The notes beneath the pieces were generated by a model. The model was not told the origin of the DNA. It made no database searches and was given only the letters and a program-made list of their open reading frames with translations. From Ricordea florida (taxonomy: Eukaryota; Cnidaria; Anthozoa; Corallimorpharia; Ricordeidae): 64,000 nucleotides of DNA. The translations under genes and the position numbers were made by a program. Where the stretch lies: positions 21,328,704 to 21,392,703 of the forward strand of contig OX453283.1 of assembly GCA_949710005.1 (NCBI GenBank), in the 5' to 3' direction. Below are positions 8,077 to 17,481 of the stretch, piece after piece; positions within the stretch are counted from its first letter, which is position 1, and every line of letters starts with the position of its first letter.

Positions 8077-9321
8077 TTAGTACTTAATTGATCGTAAACC
8101 TGAATTCATTATATCCATCATTGCATCAGCAACAACAAACATATAACAGGTTATAGTTCCAGATCCACTTTGTTTTCTTTTAATTTCTAGTTTTACACCG
8201 TCTTGCGTGTTGTTTAAGGATAGACCGCCACCATGAATGTTATTGTCCGGGTGAGTTCTCATATCAACCCACAGGGCAAACTTATCATCATAAAAAGACT
8301 TTTCCTTTATTGAACGGCGTGAGGAGCCCGTCTCTTTTTCAAATCTTTTCTTTACCGACTCCCATAGATCTGATGGTATCATCCCCTTTGAATATAAACG
8401 ATTTGGTACACCATCAACATCTATATTAATTGAGGTTATACCAGGATTGTAAAAATTCTCAGAGTTACGTGCTCCTGCCGCGGTTGGTAATTTAAACAAA
8501 CATAATATCCCTGTCATTGATCTTCTAGGTAGATTAATATGTTGATTTATAACACTATCTCCGCCTATGGAAAAGGTAAAAGTTTTATGCAAAGTTACAT
8601 TTTCATAAAAGAACCCTTTACCAACCTGATAAGCTGCCTGAGCCTCACGGGCCAAGTATTCGCTTGAAATTGAAGAATATTCTAACTCTAGGTTTTTGAT
8701 TGAATATGATGGTGTTTTAGTGGTGTCGGAATAAACAACGATATCATTAATTGTAGCAAGTGTAATCTCAAATATTAGATGATTTTCCAGAGCCTTTGGG
8801 TAGAAAACTCCATGATCGTTTAGAATAGGATGGTTTAGTGGAATATGATACTTGGTGTTATGTATTGTTGCAAGAGCTACTTCCTTTACATCTTGGGTTT
8901 TCTTATCTCCCGAATTTGTTCTAAGTTTTCTCATGTTTTCAGAGGAAATACCTTGTCTTAATCTATCCTCTCTATCTTCTTCTGTTAAGAATAAATCTTG
9001 ATAGGTTTGAAATATATCATATCTTTGAGTATCCTGTAATGTTTCACCACCAAAAAGAACTCTAAGCCTAGATACAAGATTACTGCCTACATTATTAACA
9101 AGTGTATTATTAGCATGCCCTTCAACATTCAAGTCGAATAGTAAATATACGCTTCCAGGTACAATCACTAAATTCTCAGAAAGTTTTGGTATATTTATAT
9201 ATAATGTTTCTCCAGGGCTTGCTGATGATGGATTGAGAGTAATTCGGTTCAGCGTTGATTCAGCTTTCAAGCCAAATGGCTCTCTAGGTATTCTGTTTGG
9301 ATTAATTTTTTCGGACGTCAT
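8077..9321 (-). CDS. Major capsid protein (double jelly-roll type, inferred), 414 aa
   Basis: Neighbouring ATPase and penton-like genes, position and length point to the Polinton/adintovirus hexon. Residues 1-70 begin with a polar NPNRIPR segment, then strands (TLNRITLNPSSASPGETLYI). A conserved LRVLFGGETLQDTQRYDIF motif sits near 95-115, with HPILNDHGVFYPKALE near 165-185. The C-terminal half contains YQVGKGFFYENVTLHKTF and INLPRRSMTGILCLF. The composition is beta-rich with no TM helix. It shares its promoter region with the divergent integrase. The fold is inferred, since I cannot run a structure comparison. Confidence 0.85.
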   Translation of the reverse strand: MTSEKINPNRIPREPFGLKAESTLNRITLNPSSASPGETLYINIPKLSENLVIVPGSVYLLFDLNVEGHANNTLVNNVGSNLVSRLRVLFGGETLQDTQRYDIFQTYQDLFLTEEDREDRLRQGISSENMRKLRTNSGDKKTQDVKEVALATIHNTKYHIPLNHPILNDHGVFYPKALENHLIFEITLATINDIVVYSDTTKTPSYSIKNLELEYSSISSEYLAREAQAAYQVGKGFFYENVTLHKTFTFSIGGDSVINQHINLPRRSMTGILCLFKLPTAAGARNSENFYNPGITSINIDVDGVPNRLYSKGMIPSDLWESVKKRFEKETGSSRRSIKEKSFYDDKFALWVDMRTHPDNNIHGGGLSLNNTQDGVKLEIKRKQSGSGTITCYMFVVADAMMDIMNSGLRSIKY

Positions 9322-9355
9322 ATTTGATTTATAAGATACTTTGGCTAATCTTTAA
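9322..9355. promoter_or_regulatory. Bidirectional capsid/integrase promoter
   Basis: Only 34 bp separate the two divergent start codons. It holds ATTTATAAG (TATA-like) and ATCTTTAAA abutting the integrase ATG. Element 2 conserves the same region (38516-38548) almost base for base. Confidence 0.65.
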
Positions 9356-10342
9356 ATGAGTTCTAACTTAGCAAAAATATATTATTCAACTGAAGGATAT
9401 TGGAAAGGATATTCCGCAATTCCTAAATTTGTAGAAAAAGCAAAAGTAAGTGAAAATGAAGCAAAAAAGTGGTTAGAGAAACAAGCAATATGGCAAATAT
9501 ATCTACCTGCTCCAAAATATATACCCAGACCACACTGGACGGTGGATAAACCAAATCAGATTCATCAAGCAGATTTATTATTTTTACCACATGATAGAGT
9601 TGGAAGAAAAACTTATAAATATGCATTAGTTGTGGTTGATGTAGCTTCAAGATATAAAGATGCAGAGCCATTAACCACAAAAGAAAGCCGAGAGATATCT
9701 GAAGCTTTTAAAAAAATATATTCCAGAAAGTTAAAATATCCTAAAACATTAATGGTTGATCCAGGAAAAGAATTTATGGGTGATGTTACAAAACTTATGA
9801 ATTATCATAATGTAAACATTCAAAGAAGTGAAGCTGGAAATCATAGAGCTCAAGCATTTGTAGAAAACGCAAACAGAATATTAGGTGAAAGATTATTTAG
9901 CCATCAATATGCTCAAGAAATGATCGGCGATGAAAGATCTAGAGTATGGGTGAAACGATTACCACATATTCTAAAAACTTTGAATAATACACCAACAAGA
10001 ATAACTGGTAAAGAACCTGATGAGGCTATAAAACTGAAAGAGGTAGATATTAATCCTAAAAATTATCAACGAGTTGTGGGTCTTGATGAGATTAGATTAC
10101 CTCCTATTGTTAAAGTTAGATATCTATTATCTCCCGGCGAACTTGAAGGTGGTGAAAAAAGACGGGCTACTGATCCTATTTGGAGCATCAAAGTTTATTA
10201 TATTTCGGGAAGCAGGGTTTCTCCTAATCAGCCGGTTTTATATTATTTGCTAGATGGGCCAAGACGAGGCTTTGTAAGGGAAGAATTACAGGTTATACAC
10301 TATGATACTGAGTTACCTCCTAATTCTGTTTTAGAAAGATGA
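9356..10342 (+). CDS. Retrovirus-type integrase (rve), 328 aa
   Basis: DDE integrase with an RNase-H-like core: Asp73 (HQADLLFLP), Asp135 (TLMVDPGKEFMG) and Glu170 (RAQAFVENANR), 34 residues between the last two. The first ~60 residues are helical without a clear HHCC zinc motif. The C-terminal ~80 residues (VKVRYLLSPGELEGGEKRR, then DGPRRGFVREELQV) look like the SH3-like DNA-binding end of Polinton integrases. It inserts element DNA and generates the target duplication. The catalytic triad is intact. A 24-bp near-copy of its 3' end follows at ~10361. Confidence 0.95.
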   Translation: MSSNLAKIYYSTEGYWKGYSAIPKFVEKAKVSENEAKKWLEKQAIWQIYLPAPKYIPRPHWTVDKPNQIHQADLLFLPHDRVGRKTYKYALVVVDVASRYKDAEPLTTKESREISEAFKKIYSRKLKYPKTLMVDPGKEFMGDVTKLMNYHNVNIQRSEAGNHRAQAFVENANRILGERLFSHQYAQEMIGDERSRVWVKRLPHILKTLNNTPTRITGKEPDEAIKLKEVDINPKNYQRVVGLDEIRLPPIVKVRYLLSPGELEGGEKRRATDPIWSIKVYYISGSRVSPNQPVLYYLLDGPRRGFVREELQVIHYDTELPPNSVLER

Positions 10343-10431
10343 TATTCATATTATCATCTAATTCTGTTTTGGAAAGATAATGCCCATATGGAAGAGTATT
10401 TTTCCCATCATCTAAAATATCCCTTTTATCA
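10343..10431. other. Integrase/polymerase convergent spacer
   Basis: Contains an imperfect repeat of the integrase 3' end (TAATTCTGTTTTRGAAAGAT at ~10320 and ~10361) and the short palindrome GATGATA...TATCATC. On the minus strand an alternative polymerase frame stays open across it. Confidence 0.5.
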
Positions 10432-13400
10432 TCATCTGCAGATAATGCTTTTTTTATTAACAGTTTTTGTGTAAAGATTATGTAGATCTGATCCAATTAA
10501 ATTTTGTAATCTCATTTGAGGATTTCCAGTGACTAAACAATCTTTAAAGTCATTATGTTTTATTTTATTCTTAACAACTGATTTCTTTGTTCCTTTATTC
10601 TTTTTTATCTCCTTACCATTATCCATTTTTATACTATATTGTTTAGCTCCTAAACCCACAAACTCTGTAGGTATCATTCCACCAAACTCATCTTTAAACA
10701 TTCCAATTACTTTTTTGTTTACCCCAGCCTCGATTCCAGATGGGTGGTCTTTAGGGTAATTACTAGTGTCAAACTTTTCTCTAACATCTGGACTTATATC
10801 TTTGTAGAAATCTGGAGTTTCTATTTCATATACAAGGCTGTCAGTATCAGTCATAAGTAATTTAGCCTTATCTCCATATTTCTTTTTAATATAATTATAA
10901 TGAAAATCATACATTATTTGTTTACTTCGATCTAAAATGCAAAACCCCACATAAATTGGTTTATTAAATCTTATTTTTATTTTCTTCATATTTACAGCAA
11001 CTAGATCTTCAGAAAAGATAGTAAAATAGTCAAAGTTTGGTTTTTTTATTAATTTTTCAGCTGATTTTTTATTATTAACTAATCTAACATCTATCCTTTT
11101 TCTCATATTTTCCATTGTTTTACCAAATACGGAGTTATTCATTAACTTGAAGAAGTCCTTTTCAAAATCATTAGCTGCTTGAGCTCTGAATTTAGTATTC
11201 AAATCAATGTATTGCTTTAGCCACGCAGACTCATTAAATTTAATGCCTTTATGAATTTTTGTTATTTCTAATCCCATACTTTCATAAAATTTTAAAGTTT
11301 CATGATAGACAACATACCTTTCCTTATCAAATAGGTTTGGTATTAATTTCTTAACTTTATTAACAGTAAGTTTGTCTGGGGCTAAAGGAAGATCTTTATC
11401 TTTATTATGAAGATTTTTTGGGTATTTCAAATCAACCATAACTATGCAGGGTATATCTCTCCAATTCTTAAGCTCCTCTTTAGTCATCCATTCAAATCCT
11501 TGTCTGGGCAGATTTCCGCTCATTCCTGCTCCATATAAGTTATTTGCATCAAGATATATAATATAGTTTTTAACTAGATTTTCTACAAAGTCTACCATAT
11601 ATGGATTGTTGGCTTTAGCATATCTTTTTGATATTTGAGCTACACCACCTCTAATACCTCTTTCAATCATAAGTAACATATTGACATCAGTAAACAGCTC
11701 CAATTTAACTTTGGTTAATTTTAACATTGCATCCCAAGATAGCCCTGGTGATGTAAAATAGTGAGCCGGATCTAAACCATAATTATTTTGACAAACATCT
11801 CTAAAGTTCTCAAATACATCCGCTAAAAGTAAAACATCCGTCTTGAGATATAAATCATGATATTCCCTCATTGATTTCATATCAAAAGCCTCAAATATTT
11901 TTTCAGCGTGTTGGTAATCATCATCGCTTATATCTTCATCATTTAATTTTGAATGAAATGCCTTCTTTGGTGGTAGTTTTGTTTCATTTAGTTTATTAAT
12001 ATCAGTAAAATCATCATAATTAAACACTCCTTTTCTCATCACTAAATATGTTTTATCACCAAATTCCTTTTTTGTTTCGGTTAGTTTATCATCTTTTGGA
12101 GAAAGACACCTTTTTTCAGATAGCTTGCAATTCTCACATTTTCCTCATTTTCCAATACTTTTATGCTCAATATCTTTTCCATCTTCTTTGTATCTTTTCA
12201 TACAATCCGGTGGTTTGCATGTCTTACACTTTCCACATTTGGTGAGATTATCAACTAAACCACTAAGTCCGCTCAACATAAATTTATAAGAATCAATGAA
12301 TCTTATCATTATATTAATGGGTTTACCTTCAACATCATTACCAATTAAAATTTTCTTTGAGAAACTAATATACTTTTCATTGGTATTAGCTAAACAACTT
12401 ATTTCACCTTTTGTTTTAGCAAGATTTTTAATAAATAAATGAGAATCATATCCTGACATATTATGTGCTATTACAGGGATGAAATTAGGAATCACATATC
12501 CTAGATTACACTTATTATGAGCGGCTCCTCTATATTTCCCCGTAAGATGACAATGATCTATTACTTTTTTATAATCTTTATTATTAGTTTCTGTAAATTT
12601 TCCTTCGCATATATGACAATGGGTTGCATTTTCATATTCTTTTTTAATTGTTTCTGTCGCTTTATTCCTATCATAGAATCTAAACTTTTCTTTTCTTTCT
12701 TCTATTATTTTATAAATTTTTCTAATATCTCTTTCTAAATATTCTACAAATATCTGTGCAACATCTTCATCATCTGATTTTGCGGTATATTGTACAATTT
12801 GATTAAAATCGGCAGGTAATAAACTTTCATCAAAACACTTTATATAATAACAGAATCCTGACGGTTTATGCTTCTGATATTTTTTAGTATAGCTTTTACT
12901 TTTATCCGGTGAACATGTATATATTGGTATTAAATTACTCTCAAAGTCTACATAAATAACAAATGGTGCCCTCATTTTATTTTTATAATTTTTGAATTTA
13001 ATAAATTTTGGACTTCCATCTTTATTCTTTTCCATATTGATTATAACTTCTCCATTTGAATCGCAGTATATTTTATGTTCATCTAAATATTCTTGTTTAT
13101 AGAATGAGTTGAAACATCTAAGGCAAAAATATTTTTTGTTTTTATTTTTATCACTTTCAGAGGATAAAAGCCTACTAATATCAGTTACCAAACAGTAGTG
13201 ATTTGTTTCATTATTAGATACTAAAATTAATGTTATAATTTTACAACTGCATATCTTACATTCCTGTTTGTTACAACCACATTTCTTACAGCTGCATTTC
13301 TCACATTCTTGTTTTATACAATCTTCTTTCTTACATTCTTGTTTTATACATTCTTTTTTCCTACATCCGCAATTATTACATTCTTGTTTTTTCTTACAAT

Positions 13401-14796
13401 CACATTTATCACTTATTCTTAGAGGATATATTATATCATCTTCATATCCCAATACATTAATAACAATATTTGGATTTTGTTTTTCAAACGTATTAATATG
13501 ATTTAATGGAGTAGGGAATTCTATTCCTTTCCAATTTAACTTTTTAGAATTTTCCCTCAATTCATTATTTACTCTCTCTCGATGCTTTTTTCTTGGAAAC
13601 ACTGCTTCTGTTATTGCATACTTAAAACATTCCTTATCTTTAAAATTCTGGGGGTTAATAAAAGCTTTTTTTGATGCCAATCTTGTAGGTAATGGAAAAT
13701 AAGAACTTCCAGAAATAATTTCATAGGGAACTAAGCCAATATCAAAACTTACTACTGATTTGAATTCAAAAACACCTGAAGGGTTATTATTTATAAATTT
13801 TTCAATCTCATTAAGTATATGTTTAATCGTTGCAGCATATAATTCCGTTAAATTAGTTGCTTCAGTAATTATTTTTGGCGGAGAATGAAAGTATATTTCA
13901 GTTTCTTCTTCATTTTTTCTTCCAAGTAGAGACTTTTTTAGGAACTTACATGTTAATATAAATTTATTTTTGATTGGTTTCTTTTCCTGATTAATTCGAT
14001 CTATAACTTTTTGTTTTATTTTTTTCATGAATTCTTCGGGTTCATATCCTTTCTTTCCATTTATCCGGTAAGTTTTCAAATATCCTTTTAATGCTCTTTT
14101 TTGTTCATTAAATATGAACTCTTCCTCATTTTCTTGTTCATCCTTATTATTCCCTTTATTTTTTGAATCTTTATCTCTTTTAGCTTTTTTTGATTTAGTT
14201 GGTGGTTTTAGTTCTTTGGGGTTATTTACTTTTTTATATCTTTCTATAAAATTTTTAGCTAGTTCTTCTGTTTTATGTTTTACTTTTTCAGGAATGTATG
14301 GTTTTACATAATTCCAAAACTTGTTTAATATATTTCCTATAAAAGGAGTTTGTTTTGTTTTTGTATTTTTAAGTAGCTGCGGTTTTGACGTTGTGGGTCT
14401 AGTAGGAGGAGAACCTGGTGGAGTCTCTGGTCTAAATCGATCAGGAGAACCTGGTGGGGTTCCTAGTATTTGTTTTGGAGGTGGGATATAAAGTTTAGGT
14501 GGTGGTGGTCTAGGAGGTTTATTACGATTAATTAACGGTGGTGGATGTTGTGTATTACGTGGAATTGGAAGAGGTGGTTGCGGTCGGTTTGCTCTTCTCT
14601 TTGGTGTATTATATATCGCTGTAAAAATTTCTCGTTTATTATCAACGATTTGTTGTACATTATTAACTACTTCAGGTATATTACTCAATGCTTGAATTTT
14701 TTCATCTTTAGTAGTCATTTTAGATCTACCTTGAATTCTATACCATGAAAGTAGTGAACTTAATTGTTTTACGTTCAAATAATCTAATTGTTCCAT
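10432..14796 (-). pseudogene. Family B DNA polymerase (Polinton type) with in-frame TGA
   Basis: Two open segments (14796-12145, 883 codons; 12042-10432, 536 codons) lie in one frame and are separated by a single in-frame TGA at 12145-12147. In order: SAP-like start; Pro-rich region with TPPGSP repeats (~75-135); a Cys/His protease-like region with a Cys-Lys-rich tract (~459-515); a C2H2-like finger (YFCLRCF...HKIYC); ExoI DFES; an endonuclease-VII-like HNH (CHIC...DHCHLTGKYRGAAH); ExoII (NMSGYDSHLF). After the stop come ExoIII (YLKTD), motif A (DANNLY), motif B (NNSVFGKTMEN) and motif C (TDTDS). A 7-T run at 10449-10455 shifts the frame near the C-terminus; an alternative frame stays open for ~30 codons with the family's usual tail. 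Protein-primed replication is assumed from the family. Confidence 0.88.
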
Positions 14797-15148
14797 TTTG
14801 TATACTATCTTTCTTCTTTTAAATAGTAATTTATTTATATTTCAAAAATCGATTTTTTTTGCCTGTGTCCTAGAAATATCACTGTATAAATCTCTGGTAA
14901 AATCTCTGATAAAATCTCTGGTAAAATCTCTGATTAAATTTTTTAAACCTAATCAGAAAATTAACTAGACAAATCTCTGAATAAATTCCTGTGTCCCAGA
15001 ACTATTATCTGTATAAATCTCTGGTAAAATCTCTGGTAAAATCTCTGGTAAAATCTCTGATTAAATTTTTTAAACCTAATCAGAAAATTAACTAGACAAA
15101 TCTCTGATTAAATTCCTGTGTCCCAGAACCGTAGTTTTCTCTCTCTCT
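14792..15148 (-). repeat. Right TIR of element 1
   Basis: Reverse complement of the left TIR, including both ~127-bp units. It runs into the first codons of the polymerase gene, so the polymerase and the left SAP-repeat gene have the same leader. Confidence 0.93.
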
Positions 15149-15153
15149 ACTAC
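15149..15153. repeat. Right target-site duplication of element 1
   Basis: ACTAC, the same five bases as at 320-324. Confidence 0.75.
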
Positions 15154-16033
15154 CGATTTTTTTGAAGACCGAGTTGCAGCAATGTTGTAATTGAATTGGA
15201 CTGCAAAAATGAAATTGACAGGATTGAGCAGAAAAACAAAATGCAATGTATTAGACGAAAAGGGGGAATTTTTCAAACAACGTTCACGTAGAGGCGAGAA
15301 ACAATTTTTGTGGGTAAAAAGAAATCCAGTTTCCTGGAAATGAACCCTAAAATGAATTTGTCAATTTGCATATTTGTGATGCGGATCGGATATCAGTCCC
15401 TGGTTTCATAGCACTGTTACGGACATTTGCATCTGTTATAAACAATGGTAAAAACAACCGAAAATGTTTATTTGCAACTAATGAGGCGGACTGTTGATGT
15501 TGACTTAAGTTCCAAAGCGTTTGTAGTTGTAAGCATACATCACAATGACGCAGGGCGTACAGCGCTCACAGATTTTATTCTGTATATCACTAGTAAGTCT
15601 GGCCTTAGAACTTTCGTATCATGATTCAGTTTACCATAACTTAGGTGCCACAATGGAGAAAATACTATTTAACTAAAGGTTTATCACGTTTCGCTTATTT
15701 TATACTGTGACAAAGGGTATCTTCTAAAATTGTTACAAGTTTTTTCTGTATTACATGTCAAGTATTAAGGGGAGATAAAACTTGAGTGTGTGAAAAATTC
15801 AGCTTGTTTCGTTAAAACGTTTTCATTTGGCAGCTCCCTAAGTATAGGGTTAAGTCTGACAGTGTCAGAAAGCAAATTGGGTAACGCTGAGGTTGTCTTA
15901 GAAACCGCCTCGCAAAAAATGAAATTGAGTTGATCCAAACAAATTTGATATTTGTACATAGGACATAATGGCCAACTTTCACTGAAAAAAATCAGCCAAA
16001 TCGGAAAAGGTCCGAAAATTGCCTTACCCGTTC
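15154..16033. other. Host sequence without recognised genes
   Basis: About 880 bp of moderately AT-rich DNA. Short open frames exist but show no recognisable domain or exon boundary. Confidence 0.4.
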
Positions 16034-16327
16034 CTACGCGGACATTATCTTAAGTTGTAGACCTTGCAAGAACTCTTTGTTTAGTGAGGTTTTGTCATAG
16101 TCTGCCGCTGCATCATAGACTACACGGACTTTACCTTTATTTGGCTTGATACTAGTTGAGGACGCTTCCTTCTGTGATAATTTCACAGCATAGCCCTTGG
16201 ATATGTATTCCTCCGTTACTGCTTTGTACTGCTCGGCAAACTCTGGAATGTGATCAAACCGTTTCTTAAGTTGGTTCAGTCTCCTCTTAGCTAGGGATCG
16301 ATTGTTTGGTAGCTGCGACTTTTCCAA
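16034..16327 (-). pseudogene. BEL/Pao reverse transcriptase, N-terminal fragment
   Basis: Starts LPNNRSLAKRRLNQLKKRF and contains GKVRVVYDAAADY, the typical lead into BEL/Pao RT. The catalytic YxDD region is absent, because the similarity stops at LQG. Confidence 0.72.
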
Positions 16328-17160
16328 AGTAAACCAACTTTGTACCTTCCCTTTTTTAGCTCGGTGGAGGCCTTTAGCACTTAAAACGCCCTTTCTTCCT
16401 CAATGCTGTCGCAACTATCATTACCACCTTCAAATCCATGTTTCTCTGAAGCTGAAAACTTCTCTACTTGCTGATGAAGTTCCAACTCCGCCTTGTCTTT
16501 GGCCCCGTTAAACTGGAAGACTGAGAGCGCTATAGGTTTATTGAGATCTGTCTCTTTGTAAGTTGGCCTAGCCACGCAGCATCCAAATGGTGTCTTCATT
16601 ACATGTGGTTGAGTCTGAGGGTTAACGCCCTAACGGTAGTCTAGAACTATGTGGGCCTGTGGTAAGTCTTGACCAATGAAGACCAAAACCTCGCTCATAT
16701 CAACAGACGCATTTGGTAATTCCAAACCTTCAAGATGGGGGCATTCTGACATGTTAAGCTTGGTCGGGCAGTATCTTGGAGACATTCAATGACTCCACTA
16801 CCAAAGCATGACTGACTGGAAAACAAGGTGCATCTTCATCCACCAGATAAACTCGAAAATTTAACCTTCTTAGTTGGCAATCATGACTGCTATTTGTCAC
16901 TGTGGTAATGCTCACCCTCTCTGGAGTTCTCGGAAGCTGGATATTTTCAGCAAGGCGCGAAGTTATATTAATCTGCTGACAACACCCGTGTCTAAGAGAC
17001 CATATGTAGTGACTACTGTTCCATTTTCAGCAGCGAGAGACAGGGAAACTACCTTCAGCAGCACAAATCTTCTCTTTGAATCATCCATATTTGAATTGTT
17101 AACAGGCAACTTTATTTCTGAAGAAGCACTCTGATCAGCAATCCTGTCGCTATCATTGCG

Positions 17161-17481
17161 TCAAGGCAGAGTGACAGCAGGTGTATGAAGCAATGAGTGA
17201 TGAGTGGGAGGTTGAGCGCAGTCCTTCTCAGTACAACCTTTCCTATCCAGACATCCTTTTCTCGCATGAGATGTAGACAAGCACCGATAGCACAAACCAT
17301 TGGACCTTGAAAATAGGCGGCACCAATTTAAGCCTCTCTCTAGAAAGATGGGACACCTTGAAATTCTATGACTGCCTTTGCAGACTTTGCAGACTTCAGT
17401 ACGGTGGTGGGTGGCTTCATCTGTTGCTGTTTCCCTTGAAGACCGAAATTTGCCTGGGCCTTGATTTTTACTACTTTCTTC
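17161..17481 (-). pseudogene. BEL/Pao gag zinc-knuckle region
   Basis: Cys/His clusters CKVCKGSHRISRC, CYRCLSTSHARKGC and CTEKDCAQPPTHHSLLH are the hallmark of BEL/Pao gag and would bind the RNA genome. It is part of the 196-residue open stretch 17161-17751. Confidence 0.75.

Larger units (their letters stand above)
325..15148. mobile_element. Element 1: Polinton/Maverick (adintovirus-like) provirus
   Basis: A 14.8-kb AT-rich insertion bounded by long TIRs and a 5-bp duplication. It carries integrase, family B polymerase, A32-type ATPase, capsid and penton-like genes, the defining set of Polintons/adintoviruses. Gene order matches element 2 except for the penton-like gene. It is probably not autonomous, because the polymerase frame has an in-frame TGA and a C-terminal frameshift and the penton-like gene lacks its middle. 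The TIRs are nearly identical, so the insertion is fairly recent or the ends were homogenised. Confidence 0.93.

Noticed and set aside
12145-12147. TGA recoding or an alternative genetic code
   Set aside because: Other genes in both elements end in ordinary stops, including TGA, and no other internal TGA occurs in conserved frames.
10432-14796. Polymerase split into two real genes, or an intein/intron at the break
   Set aside because: Both parts are in the same frame with only one TGA between them. The spacer is translatable and has no splice sites or intein motifs.
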